Shown here: positions 26,176 through 34,168 of the stretch, in pieces
How positions within the stretch are numbered: the stretch's first letter is position 1
Layout of the letters: the number at the start of each line of letters is the position of its first letter
Source of the DNA: Herbaspirillum hiltneri N3
GTDB lineage: Bacteria; Pseudomonadota; Gammaproteobacteria; Burkholderiales; Burkholderiaceae_D
Direction of reading: 5' to 3'
NCBI RefSeq assembly: GCF_001267925.1
Contig: NZ_CP011409.1
Span: forward strand, 4,216,001 to 4,280,000
Length of the DNA stretch: 64,000 nt
The notes under the pieces: model-generated
What the model saw: only the letters and a program-made list of their open reading frames with translations
Database searches by the model: none
Told to the model about the DNA's origin: nothing
Made by a program: the position numbers and the translations under genes

Positions 26176-26419
26176 ATATCCCCCTCGGAAAAAGATTACC
26201 TTTTTGTAGGCCAGAACGGCACTGCTACGCACCTGCAAGTAGGTGTGGCGTACGGATGCGTAGAACTGTCTTCGACTGGCTTGTGGAAAACATAACATGT
26301 TTACAAAACAATATGTCCAGGCGGAAGTAAAAAATATTCTATGCAACAACATAAAAAGCACGGTCGTAAGATTTTATATTTTATAATCTGCCGATTACCT
26401 ACAACGATGAGACGCCGCC

Positions 26420-27391
26420 ATGCCCACTTCCGCCCTCCCAGCCGTGCTGCAGAACCTGCGCCTGCCCGTCATTGCTTCACCGATGTTCATCGCCAGCAGT
26501 CCGGCGCTGGTGGCGGCGCAGTGCAAGGCGGGCATCGTCGGCTCCTTCCCCGCCCTGAATGCGCGTCCCGCCGAGCAGCTCGATGTCTGGCTGACCCAAT
26601 TGCAGACGGAATTGGCGGCCCACCAGGCGGCGCATCCCGACGCCGTCATCGGCCCGATCGCGGTCAACCAGATCGTGCACCAGTCCAACGACCGCCTTGC
26701 CCACGATGTGGAAGTCTGCGTGAAACATCGCGTGCCGATCATCATTTCCAGCCTGCGCGCGCCGCCGAAGGAAATGCTCGACGCCATCCACAGCTACGGC
26801 GGCATCGTGTTGCATGACGTCATCTCGATCCGCCACGCGCAGAAGGCGCTGGAAGCCGGCGTCGACGGCCTGATCCTGGTGGCCGCCGGCGCCGGCGGCC
26901 ATGCCGGCGCGCTGTCGCCGTTCGCACTGGTGGGCGAGGTGCGCAAGTTCTTCAAGGGGCCGCTGATCCTGTCGGGCGCCATCGCCACCGGCGACGCCAT
27001 CGTGTCGGCGCAGGCCATGGGCGCCGACATCGCCTACATCGGTTCGCGCTGGCTGGCGACCCGGGAAGCCAACGTCAGCGACGAATATCGCCAGGCGATC
27101 GTCGACTCGACCGCGGCCGACGTGGTCTACACCAACCTGTTCACCGGCGTGCACGGCAACTACCTGAAGAAGTCCATCGTCAACGCCGGCCTCGATCCGG
27201 AAAACCTGCCCGAAGCGGACAAAACCAAGATGAACTTCGGCTCGGGCGGCGACACCAAGGCCAAGGCCTGGCGCGACATCTGGGGCGCCGGCCAGGCGGT
27301 CGGCCTGATGGACGATGTGCCGACCGTGGCTGAAATGGTGGATCGCCTGGAAGCCGAATACGTGGCTGCGCGCCGACGCCTGGCGCTGTAA
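26420..27391 (+). CDS. Nitronate monooxygenase family flavoenzyme
   Basis: Encodes 323 aa. It shows LRLPVIASPMFIASSPALVAAQ, IIISSLRAPPKEM, the FMN/active-site AAGAGGHAGALSPFAL with catalytic His, SGAIATGDAIVSAQAMGADI (phosphate loop) and YIGSRWLATREANVSDEYR. These define the class-II NMO/2-nitropropane dioxygenase family, which oxidises toxic alkyl nitronates using FMN and O2. It is cytosolic. Upstream DNA is unusually AT-rich and has a TATAAT at 26382. Real substrates in this branch are unproven. Confidence 0.93.
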   Translation: MPTSALPAVLQNLRLPVIASPMFIASSPALVAAQCKAGIVGSFPALNARPAEQLDVWLTQLQTELAAHQAAHPDAVIGPIAVNQIVHQSNDRLAHDVEVCVKHRVPIIISSLRAPPKEMLDAIHSYGGIVLHDVISIRHAQKALEAGVDGLILVAAGAGGHAGALSPFALVGEVRKFFKGPLILSGAIATGDAIVSAQAMGADIAYIGSRWLATREANVSDEYRQAIVDSTAADVVYTNLFTGVHGNYLKKSIVNAGLDPENLPEADKTKMNFGSGGDTKAKAWRDIWGAGQAVGLMDDVPTVAEMVDRLEAEYVAARRRLAL

Positions 27392-27539
27392 ACCGGTCAT
27401 CCGGAGGTGGTCCGAAGCAGCTCCGACAGACGGCTTCTGTCGGACAACGCCGCTATTTGCAAATGAGTTTGTAACTCGCGGCACTTCTCACGCGCTTGTA
27501 TGTCGTACGGTCTCAAACACCCTACAACGTGAGGATTTT

Positions 27540-27806
27540 ATGACCAGCTTTCTCCGCACCAGAAAAGATCGCCACCCGAAGCCGGAAAACAAGGCGCGTC
27601 TGCCCCATGAGCAAGACCAGTCCGGCGACAGCCAGCGCAGCGACGTCGAGCAGAAGGAGATGCGGCGCGCCTATCAGGACATCCGCGAAGGCCAGGTGGA
27701 CACCGATCTGCGCGGCAGCGGCGGTCTCGACGAGATCAACAAGGGCGCCGGCAAACGCGCCAGCGAAGCACCGCGCAAGGACGACCCGTTCGACAAGTCG
27801 CATTGA
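27540..27806 (+). CDS. Hypothetical charged small protein
   Basis: Encodes 88 aa from ATG 27540 (GAGG upstream). It is highly hydrophilic, dominated by Arg, Asp, Glu, Gln and Lys (KDRHPKPENKARLPHEQDQS, then EMRRAYQDIREGQVDTDLRG), with no membrane segment or cysteine. Predicted to be mostly disordered. No family recognised. It lies between nitronate monooxygenase and a convergent hydrolase, ended by a hairpin. Confidence 0.7.
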   Translation: MTSFLRTRKDRHPKPENKARLPHEQDQSGDSQRSDVEQKEMRRAYQDIREGQVDTDLRGSGGLDEINKGAGKRASEAPRKDDPFDKSH

Positions 27807-27941
27807 TCATCGCAGACGAACGTACTCAGCGGCGCGGGACAGCGCGCATTGACAGAAAATCAAGAGACGATTCAAAGGCCGACAGGCGCCTGAGCACACG
27901 GCCGCAAGCGGCGTTGCCGGACCAGCCGTACACCAGTCATA

Positions 27942-27969
27942 CAATACGCCGCCCATCAGCGGCGTATTG
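27942..27969. terminator. Hairpin between convergent genes
   Basis: CAATACGCCGC (27942-27952) pairs perfectly with GCGGCGTATTG (27959-27969), loop CCATCA. Weak T-run (CATTT). Likely the terminator for the genes ending at 27806 and 28027. Confidence 0.6.
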
Positions 27970-28026
27970 CATTTGGGCGGCGCAGTTCTGCCGCCATCGC
28001 GGCATCAGCGACGGCCGTGGACTTCG

Positions 28027-28722
28027 TCAGAGCCTCGACGCCGTCATCCACTCGCGAATGATGGCGAACAATTCCTGCGGCTTTTCCATCGGAGTCATGT
28101 GGCCGCAATCGCGCACGATCTCAATATGCGCAGCCGGAATGCGCCGCGCCATTTCTTCCGATTCCTCCACCGTGCGCAAGCGATCGGCATCGCTTGCCAC
28201 GATCAGCGCCGGACAGGAGATGCGATGCAGGTCGGCATAGCTGCCGTCGCGCAGCGTCGACAGCTGGCGCAGGAAAACTTCCTTGCCGTTTTGCAGCGCC
28301 ATCGCTTGCAGGCGCTGCAGCAACGCGGTGTCGCCGGCGCGGTCGGGATGCATCGATGACGCCAGCGCACGCGAGGTCAGGCCTTTGAACGGCGCCTTTT
28401 CCGCCAGCGCGATCTGCGCCAGCGTCGAGGCCGATTCCTGCGCGCTTTGCGGACGCGAAGAGGTGTTCAGCAAACCCAGGCCGAGCACCCGCCCGGGTGC
28501 TTTCAGCGTGATTGCCTGGGCCACGAAGCCGCCCATCGAAAATCCGAACAGCACGAATTTTTCCGGCGCGTTGGCCAGCACGCGTTCGGCCATCGCGTCC
28601 AGGGAACTGTCCTGGCCGAGGTCGCCGAAATGCAGTGTGCCGAGCGTGGCCAGGTCGCCGCACATGTCATCCCACAAGGACGCGTTGAGCATGAAGCCCG
28701 GTAGAAAAACCAGATCGCGCAT
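28027..28722 (-). CDS. Alpha/beta hydrolase
   Basis: Encodes 231 aa. The nucleophile elbow is GFSMGGFVAQ (Ser in G-x-S-x-G); the oxyanion-hole start is VFLPGFMLNASLWDDM; the acid is likely Asp in VASDADRLR, and the catalytic His is in DCGHMTPMEKPQEL. This is the short BioH/MenH-like or peroxidase-like arrangement with a small helical lid. The substrate is unknown, probably an ester or thioester. It lies 24 bp from the META-domain gene on the same strand, perhaps in one transcript. Confidence 0.9.
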   Translation of the reverse strand: MRDLVFLPGFMLNASLWDDMCGDLATLGTLHFGDLGQDSSLDAMAERVLANAPEKFVLFGFSMGGFVAQAITLKAPGRVLGLGLLNTSSRPQSAQESASTLAQIALAEKAPFKGLTSRALASSMHPDRAGDTALLQRLQAMALQNGKEVFLRQLSTLRDGSYADLHRISCPALIVASDADRLRTVEESEEMARRIPAAHIEIVRDCGHMTPMEKPQELFAIIREWMTASRL

Positions 28723-28746
28723 ATTGTTGTTCTCTTCCCAATCAGA

Positions 28747-29199
28747 TTATTTTTGTGTTGCCGTTTTTTCGCGCGCCTGCAGGGTCATGACGTCGCCGTC
28801 TGCGGCAAACAGCTCGAGCGTGCGGCCGGTGATCTTGTAGCGTTCCAGCGCCTGCAACCAGTCGAGGAAGACCGCCTCGAACTCCATCGCCTTGCCGGGA
28901 CAGGCCATGCGGGTTGCGGCGGCATGCCCGATGGTCAGGCGACCGCCGTCGCGCAGTACGTACGGCGCGGTAAACGGATTGCACCAGGCCCGCCCGCTGA
29001 CGCTGGCGCGGGCGCCGTCATCCTGGAAGCTCAGGATCACCGGCGCACTGCCCTCGCCGCCGCGCGGAATCTCATGGCCCGGCCAGCTGGTCAGTTCCCA
29101 GCGTACGCTGGTCAGTGCGGCGCCGTCATTGCCGCTCGGTTGCGAAGCGCAGCCTGCCAGTCCGAACAGCGCCGCCATCATTGCAAGATATCGTTTCAT
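28747..29199 (-). CDS. META-domain lipoprotein (HslJ-like)
   Basis: Encodes 150 aa from ATG 29199 (AGAGGG upstream); a TTG 18 nt earlier is weaker. The signal MKRYLAMMAALFGLAGCAS has lipobox LAGC. The mature domain shows SVRWELTSW, VSGRAWCNPFTAPYVL and ATRMACPGKAMEFEAVFL, the conserved META/DUF306 pattern in which the two internal cysteines may form a disulfide. It is probably anchored in the outer membrane or periplasm. Members are stress-linked, but the biochemical function is unknown. Confidence 0.88.
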   Translation of the reverse strand: MKRYLAMMAALFGLAGCASQPSGNDGAALTSVRWELTSWPGHEIPRGGEGSAPVILSFQDDGARASVSGRAWCNPFTAPYVLRDGGRLTIGHAAATRMACPGKAMEFEAVFLDWLQALERYKITGRTLELFAADGDVMTLQAREKTATQK

Positions 29200-29226
29200 G
29201 ATCGATGCCCTCTTCAAGGTAGAAAA

Positions 29227-30453
29227 TCATTCCAGCCATTTGGCCCGGCTGGCCGCCAGCGCCACCGCGATGCACAGCGTGCCGATGAACGCCAGGCCCG
29301 CTTGCAGGCCGAAGCCGTGCGCCAGGAAACCGACCACCGGCGGTCCGATCAGGCCGCCGCTGTAACTGAGCGTGGCGACGCCGGCCAGCGCAATGGCGCC
29401 ATGCCGTCCGGCCGCGCTGAACACGAACGGGAACACCATCGCCACGCCGGTGCCGGCAATCGCGAAACCGCCGATGGCCATCGGAATATTGAGCGCCGCC
29501 ACCGCGATGAACACGCCCACCGCCGCCAGCAGCGCACCGAAACCGACCACCTTGCGCGCGCCCCAGCGCTCCTTGAGGCGGTCGCCCACCAGCCGCGCCA
29601 GCAGCATCATGCCGGCGAACCCGGCATACGCCAGCGGCGCACCGCCGTCGCCGGCGCGCATGTGGTCCTTCATGTACAGACCGCTCCAGTCTGCAATCGA
29701 TCCCTCGACGATCGCGCCGCAGAATCCGATCAGGCCGAGCGCCACCAGATGGCCGTGCGGGATCGCAAAGATCTTCTTGTCCGCGCTCGGCTCCGGCCGG
29801 TCGTTGGGCATGGCCTTGTAACCCAGCCGCAGCGGCAGCAGGAACAATACTCCCAGCGCGAGGAAATGCCAGACCGGCGTCACCTCAAGTGCGGCCACGG
29901 CGCTGCCCAGCAAGGCGCCGCTGAAAGTGCCGACGCAGAACCATGCATGCAGCAGCGACATGATGGAACGCCCGGCCTGTTTCTCCGCCACGGCGCCGAG
30001 CGCATTGATGGCGACGTCGAAGCAGCTCGAGGCGGCGCCGTAGATCGCGCTGAACAGCATCAGCAGCGCCAGGTTGGGCGCAATGCCCAGCGCCGGCAAG
30101 GTCAGCAGCAGCACCAGCCCTGCATACCACGTGGTACGGCGCGGACCGTAGTGCGCGTTGAGCCAGGCCGCCAGCGGAAACGAGCCGACCGCGCCGAGAC
30201 CGCCGCACAGCAGCACGATGCTCAGCGTGGCCGCATCGAGCTGCAGGTTGTCGCGGATCGACGGAATACGCGCCGCCCAGCTGGCGTACAACAATCCCAG
30301 CATGAAAAAGAAAAACGGAATGGCGCTGCGCCGCCAGCGAGCACGCCATGTGGACGTGCCGGCATTCGCATCGGCGGTCGAATCAGGAGTCGAATCCAGG
30401 GTCAGGTCGGTTGTCATGCAATCCAGAGAGGAATAAACTGCGTCGGCTGCCAT
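29227..30453 (-). CDS. MFS transporter
   Basis: Up to 408 aa with 12 predicted membrane helices beginning at RRSAIPFFFFMLGLLYASWAA. The ARIPSIRDNLQLDAATLSIVLLCGGLGA opening is like YbjJ/FucP-type MFS carriers. A second ATG at 30417 (MTTDLTLD) is possible; neither start has a strong ribosome site. The Thr/Asp/Ser-rich N-terminus is cytoplasmic. The substrate is unknown. It is followed at 28 bp by the META lipoprotein gene. It diverges from the HD-GYP gene. Confidence 0.88.
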   Translation of the reverse strand: MAADAVYSSLDCMTTDLTLDSTPDSTADANAGTSTWRARWRRSAIPFFFFMLGLLYASWAARIPSIRDNLQLDAATLSIVLLCGGLGAVGSFPLAAWLNAHYGPRRTTWYAGLVLLLTLPALGIAPNLALLMLFSAIYGAASSCFDVAINALGAVAEKQAGRSIMSLLHAWFCVGTFSGALLGSAVAALEVTPVWHFLALGVLFLLPLRLGYKAMPNDRPEPSADKKIFAIPHGHLVALGLIGFCGAIVEGSIADWSGLYMKDHMRAGDGGAPLAYAGFAGMMLLARLVGDRLKERWGARKVVGFGALLAAVGVFIAVAALNIPMAIGGFAIAGTGVAMVFPFVFSAAGRHGAIALAGVATLSYSGGLIGPPVVGFLAHGFGLQAGLAFIGTLCIAVALAASRAKWLE

Positions 30454-30521
30454 TATCTCGCATCCCGCATGTGCCGATGATGTTCATTCCATTCACCCTC
30501 GCAGCCGTTTCATTTTTTTGC

Positions 30522-31118
30522 ATGCCCGACCTCGCCGACCCGATACAAACAATCCATACCCTCCAGACCCAGGCCCTCGACGCGCTGCTCGCCCTGCAAC
30601 ACCTGATCGACAATTACACCCCGCTGCACGAAGACCGCGTCGCCGCGCTGGCGCTGCAGATCGGCCGCCGCCTGGAACTCGATGCGCCGCGCCTGCAGGC
30701 ATTGCATATGGCCGCACGCGTGCACGACATCGGCAAAATCAATATCCCGCTGGATATCCTCAACAAGCCGGGCAAGCTCAGCGAGGCCGAATTCGACTTG
30801 ATCAAGACCCACGCGCAGACCAGCTACGAGGTGCTCAACCGCATCGACTTCTCGCTGCCGGTCGCCGACATCGTCCATGCGCACCATGAATATATAGACG
30901 GCTCCGGCTATCCGCGCGGCCTGCGCGGCGACGATATTCTGCTGGAGTCGCGCATCCTCACCGTCGCCGATATCGTCGAGTCGATGTCCGAAGACCGCCC
31001 CTACCGCAAGAGCCTCGGCATGCCCGCCGCGCTGCAAGAAATCAGCCGCCTGCGCGGCATCAGGCTGGACCCGGCGGCAGTCGACGCCTGCCTGCAACTC
31101 TGCGCCAACGAACACTGA
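30522..31118 (+). CDS. Stand-alone HD-GYP phosphodiesterase
   Basis: Encodes 198 aa from ATG 30522; an upstream ATG at 30480 (MFIPFTLAAV) would add a short hydrophobic stretch. The HD-GYP hallmarks are complete: AARVHDIGKINIP (HD), AHHEYIDGSGYPRGLRGDDI (HHExxDGxGYP) and LTVADIVESMSEDRPYR. It would hydrolyse c-di-GMP to pGpG/GMP with a metal centre. It has no receiver or sensor domain, which is unusual; control may be by expression or by partners. It diverges from an MFS gene. Confidence 0.92.
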   Translation: MPDLADPIQTIHTLQTQALDALLALQHLIDNYTPLHEDRVAALALQIGRRLELDAPRLQALHMAARVHDIGKINIPLDILNKPGKLSEAEFDLIKTHAQTSYEVLNRIDFSLPVADIVHAHHEYIDGSGYPRGLRGDDILLESRILTVADIVESMSEDRPYRKSLGMPAALQEISRLRGIRLDPAAVDACLQLCANEH

Positions 31119-31229
31119 CAAGTTCCGCTACACTCTTGGCATCGCCGCGGCAGCACGGACGCGCGGCACTACAACAATACTTACAGCGGCGCTCCAGCAG
31201 GGCAGCCGCGATATCCAAGAGACAATCTC

Positions 31230-32450
31230 ATGCCAGAACCGATCGCCGCCGCCGAGCGGGATTTCATCGTGCGCCATCCGTTGCTGACCGCCCTCGCCCT
31301 GTCGCTGGGCACCGCCATCGCGCTCGGCGTGGCGCGCTTTTCCTATGCGCTGCTGCTGTCGCCGATGCGCACCGACCTCGGCTGGCCCTACCTGATCGCA
31401 GGCGGCATGAACACCGGCAATGCCCTCGGCTACCTGCTCGGCGCACTCATCACACCGCCGCTGATGCGCCGCTTCGGCACGCACAAGATGCTGATCGGTG
31501 GCGCACTGGCGACAGCCTTCTTCATCATTCTGTCGGGGCTGTTCATCGATACCGCGACGCTGCTGGCGCTGCGCATCGTGACCGGCGCGGTGAGCGCCTT
31601 CATCTTCATTTCCGGCGGCATCCTGATCAGCCGCCTGGCGGCGCTGCACCCTCGACGCGCGGGATTTCTGCTGGGCCTGTTCTACGGTGGCAGCGGCATC
31701 GGCATCGTCGCGTCGGCCTGGCTGGTGCCGGCCACCATGGCCGCCGCTACCGCGCATGGCGTCGCCCATAGCTGGCAGTGGGCGTGGCTGGCGATGGGAC
31801 TGCTGAGCCTGGTCGCGACTGCTTTCATGGCGCCGCCGGCGCTGCGCATTCCGGCGCTGCCGCCGCAGACCCATGGTGCGGGACGCTTCCGGATGCGCAC
31901 GCTGAGCTTCGGGCTGACCAGTTACTTCATGTTCGGGCTGGGCTACATCGGCTACATGACTTTCGTGATTGCGCTGCTCAAGGAGCAGGGCATGTCGGCG
32001 TCGATGATCACGCTGTTCTACACGCTGCTCGGACTCGCCGTGATGGCGTCCTCGCGATTGTGGGCCGGCATGCTGGACAAGTTCAAAGGCGGTGAATCAC
32101 TTGCCATCCTCAATGCGTTGCTGAGCGTGGCGACGCTGTTGCCGGCCGTGACGGCGGCGCCGGCGGCGGTGTTCATCTCTGGCTTGCTGTTCGGCGGCGT
32201 ATTCCTGTCGGCGGTGGCGTCGACCACCGCGCTGGTGCGCCACAACCTGCCACCGGCCAGCTGGTCGCTCGGCATCAGCGCCTTCACGATCGTGTTCGCG
32301 GCGGGCCAGATCGTCGGCCCCAGCATCGTCGGCTGGATCGCCGACCGCAGCGGCGGCCTGCAGCAAGGCCTGCTGTTTTCAGCGCTGGCATTGCTGATCG
32401 GGGCGCTGCTGGCGTGGCGTCAGCGGCCACTGCATCTGCGGAAGAATTAA
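31230..32450 (+). CDS. YbfB/YjiJ-type MFS transporter
   Basis: Encodes 406 aa with 12 membrane helices. The start LLTALALSLGTAIALGVARFSYALLL and GGMNTGNALGYLLGALI are diagnostic of the YbfB/YjiJ family of uncharacterised carriers. The central loop is RIPALPPQTHGAGRFRM. The substrate is unknown. The following LysR gene (32522, same strand, 71 bp away) is the likely regulator. Confidence 0.92.
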   Translation: MPEPIAAAERDFIVRHPLLTALALSLGTAIALGVARFSYALLLSPMRTDLGWPYLIAGGMNTGNALGYLLGALITPPLMRRFGTHKMLIGGALATAFFIILSGLFIDTATLLALRIVTGAVSAFIFISGGILISRLAALHPRRAGFLLGLFYGGSGIGIVASAWLVPATMAAATAHGVAHSWQWAWLAMGLLSLVATAFMAPPALRIPALPPQTHGAGRFRMRTLSFGLTSYFMFGLGYIGYMTFVIALLKEQGMSASMITLFYTLLGLAVMASSRLWAGMLDKFKGGESLAILNALLSVATLLPAVTAAPAAVFISGLLFGGVFLSAVASTTALVRHNLPPASWSLGISAFTIVFAAGQIVGPSIVGWIADRSGGLQQGLLFSALALLIGALLAWRQRPLHLRKN

Positions 32451-32521
32451 GCACCGCTGATGTCGGGCATAATCCGGATACCCTGACACCACGATCAGCC
32501 TTTACGAAAAACAGGAACGAT

Positions 32522-33424
32522 ATGGACCGACTTGAGTCGATGGCGATTTTCCTCGCGGTGGTCGATGAAGGCGGATTCGCCGCGGCCGCACGCAAGATGA
32601 AGATCTCGCCGCCCGTGGTCACGCGCGCCGTGGGTGATCTGGAAGCAGCCATCGGCGTGCGGCTGCTGACGCGCACCACGCGCATCGTGCGCGTCACCGA
32701 CGTCGGTGCGCGCTACGCCGATGACTGCCGCCGCGTGCTGGCCGACATCACCGAAATGGAGGACCTGGCAGCCGGCGCCCACGGCGCGGTGCGCGGTCGC
32801 CTGGTGGTCACGGCGTCAGCCATGTTCGGCCGCATGTACGTCACGCCGATCGTGGTGGAGTACCTGCGGCGCTATCCCGAAGCCGAAGTCGAATGCCGTT
32901 TTTCCGACCGTATCATCAACCTGATGGACGAGGGCATCGACGTGGCAATCCGCATCGGCCAGCTGGCCGACTCCAGCTATCAGGCGATCCCCGTCGGCAC
33001 GGTGCGGCGCGTAGTGTGCGCTTCGCCCTCTTATCTGCGCGAGCACGGCACGCCGCAAACACCGGACGATCTCAGGCAGCACGTGATCGTGTCCTCCAAC
33101 GGCGTCGCGACCTCGCCGGACTGGCGCTTCACCAAAGGCGATACGAGCACCATCGTGCGCGTGCAGCCGCGCATGACGGTCATGTCGAACGATGAAGCGA
33201 TCATCGCTGCGCTCGACGGCTTCGGCATCACGCGGGTGCTGTCCTACATGGTGGCGGCGCAGCTGTCGGACGGCCGGCTGGTGGAGGTGTTGCGCGAGCA
33301 TGAAACACCGACGCTGCCGGTGCATGTGGTGCAGCATGAAGGCCGCCATGCCGCGCGCAAGGTGCGCGCCTTCCTCGATCTTGCCGTCGGGGAACTGCGC
33401 AGGAAGCGGTCAGGAATGGATTAA
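32522..33424 (+). CDS. LysR-family transcriptional regulator
   Basis: Encodes 300 aa from ATG 32522 (CAGGA upstream). Winged helix: MDRLESMAIFLAVVDEGGFAAAARK with PPVVTRAVGDLEAAIGVRLL, then TRTTRIVRVTDVG. Residues ~90-295 are the effector-binding domain, including EGIDVAIRIGQLADSSYQAI. This is the CrgA/AphB-like branch common in Burkholderiales. It lies between an MFS gene and a GST-oxidoreductase pair, either of which may be a target. Confidence 0.95.
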   Translation: MDRLESMAIFLAVVDEGGFAAAARKMKISPPVVTRAVGDLEAAIGVRLLTRTTRIVRVTDVGARYADDCRRVLADITEMEDLAAGAHGAVRGRLVVTASAMFGRMYVTPIVVEYLRRYPEAEVECRFSDRIINLMDEGIDVAIRIGQLADSSYQAIPVGTVRRVVCASPSYLREHGTPQTPDDLRQHVIVSSNGVATSPDWRFTKGDTSTIVRVQPRMTVMSNDEAIIAALDGFGITRVLSYMVAAQLSDGRLVEVLREHETPTLPVHVVQHEGRHAARKVRAFLDLAVGELRRKRSGMD

Positions 33425-33534
33425 GCCCCGCATTATTCTCAAACCGGGAATAGTCCATTGTCCCTGGCGGCGATTCTCTTCATCTGCGTTATCAGCAACA
33501 CTGGCAACTCCTCAACACACCACCTGGAGCTGCC

Positions 33535-34146
33535 ATGAAACTCTACTACCATCCCCTGTCAGGCCATTCGCATCGTGCCCGCCTGTTCCTCTCGTTGCTG
33601 GGCGCGCAACATGAACTGGTGCTGGTCGACCTGAAAAAGGGCGAGCAAAAATCCCCTGAACTGCTCAAGCTCAACCGCTTCGGCCAGGTTCCCGTGCTGC
33701 AAGACGGCGACACCGTCGTCAGCGATTCCAACGCCATCCTGGTTTACCTGGCCAAGTCGCTCGGACGCACCGACTGGCTGCCGGAAAATCCGACCATCGC
33801 CGCTGCCGTGCAACGCTGGTTGTCGGTAGCCGCCGGTGAGATCGCCCGCGGCCCGGCTGCCGCGCGCCTGGTCACCGTGTTCGGCGCGCCGATCGATGCC
33901 GAGGATGCGATCCGCCGCGCCCACGCCATCCTGACGCTGGTCGAGCAGGAACTGTCGACACGCACATGGCTGGCGGCGGAGCAAGCCACCATCGCCGACA
34001 TTGCGCTGTACTCGTATATCTCCAGCGCCCCCGAAGGCAACGTCGACCTGAGCGCCTATCCGCACACCCGCCAATGGCTGACGCGGATCGAAGCGCTGCC
34101 GGGCTTCGTCGCATTCCAGAAAACCGCCGTCGGCCTGGCCGCATAA
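33535..34146 (+). CDS. Glutathione S-transferase
   Basis: Encodes 203 aa with CTGGAG upstream. [20 protein letters not shown] is a clear GST start with Ser at the active-site position. [23 protein letters not shown] carries the cis-Pro and the glutathione-binding S-x-A motif, and [12 protein letters not shown] caps the helical domain. It is 22 bp ahead of a flavin/iron-sulfur oxidoreductase gene, which suggests joint work on electrophilic or oxidised compounds. Confidence 0.94.
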   Translation: MKLYYHPLSGHSHRARLFLSLLGAQHELVLVDLKKGEQKSPELLKLNRFGQVPVLQDGDTVVSDSNAILVYLAKSLGRTDWLPENPTIAAAVQRWLSVAAGEIARGPAAARLVTVFGAPIDAEDAIRRAHAILTLVEQELSTRTWLAAEQATIADIALYSYISSAPEGNVDLSAYPHTRQWLTRIEALPGFVAFQKTAVGLAA

Positions 34147-34168
34147 CGTATAGCAGAGGAGCACCGTC

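Noticed and set aside
28753..30480. 575-codon open frame on the plus strand opposite the META and MFS genes
   Set aside because: Antisense shadow of GC-rich genes; Arg/Gln/Ala-rich with no domain, and the opposite strand has clear lipoprotein and membrane-protein features.
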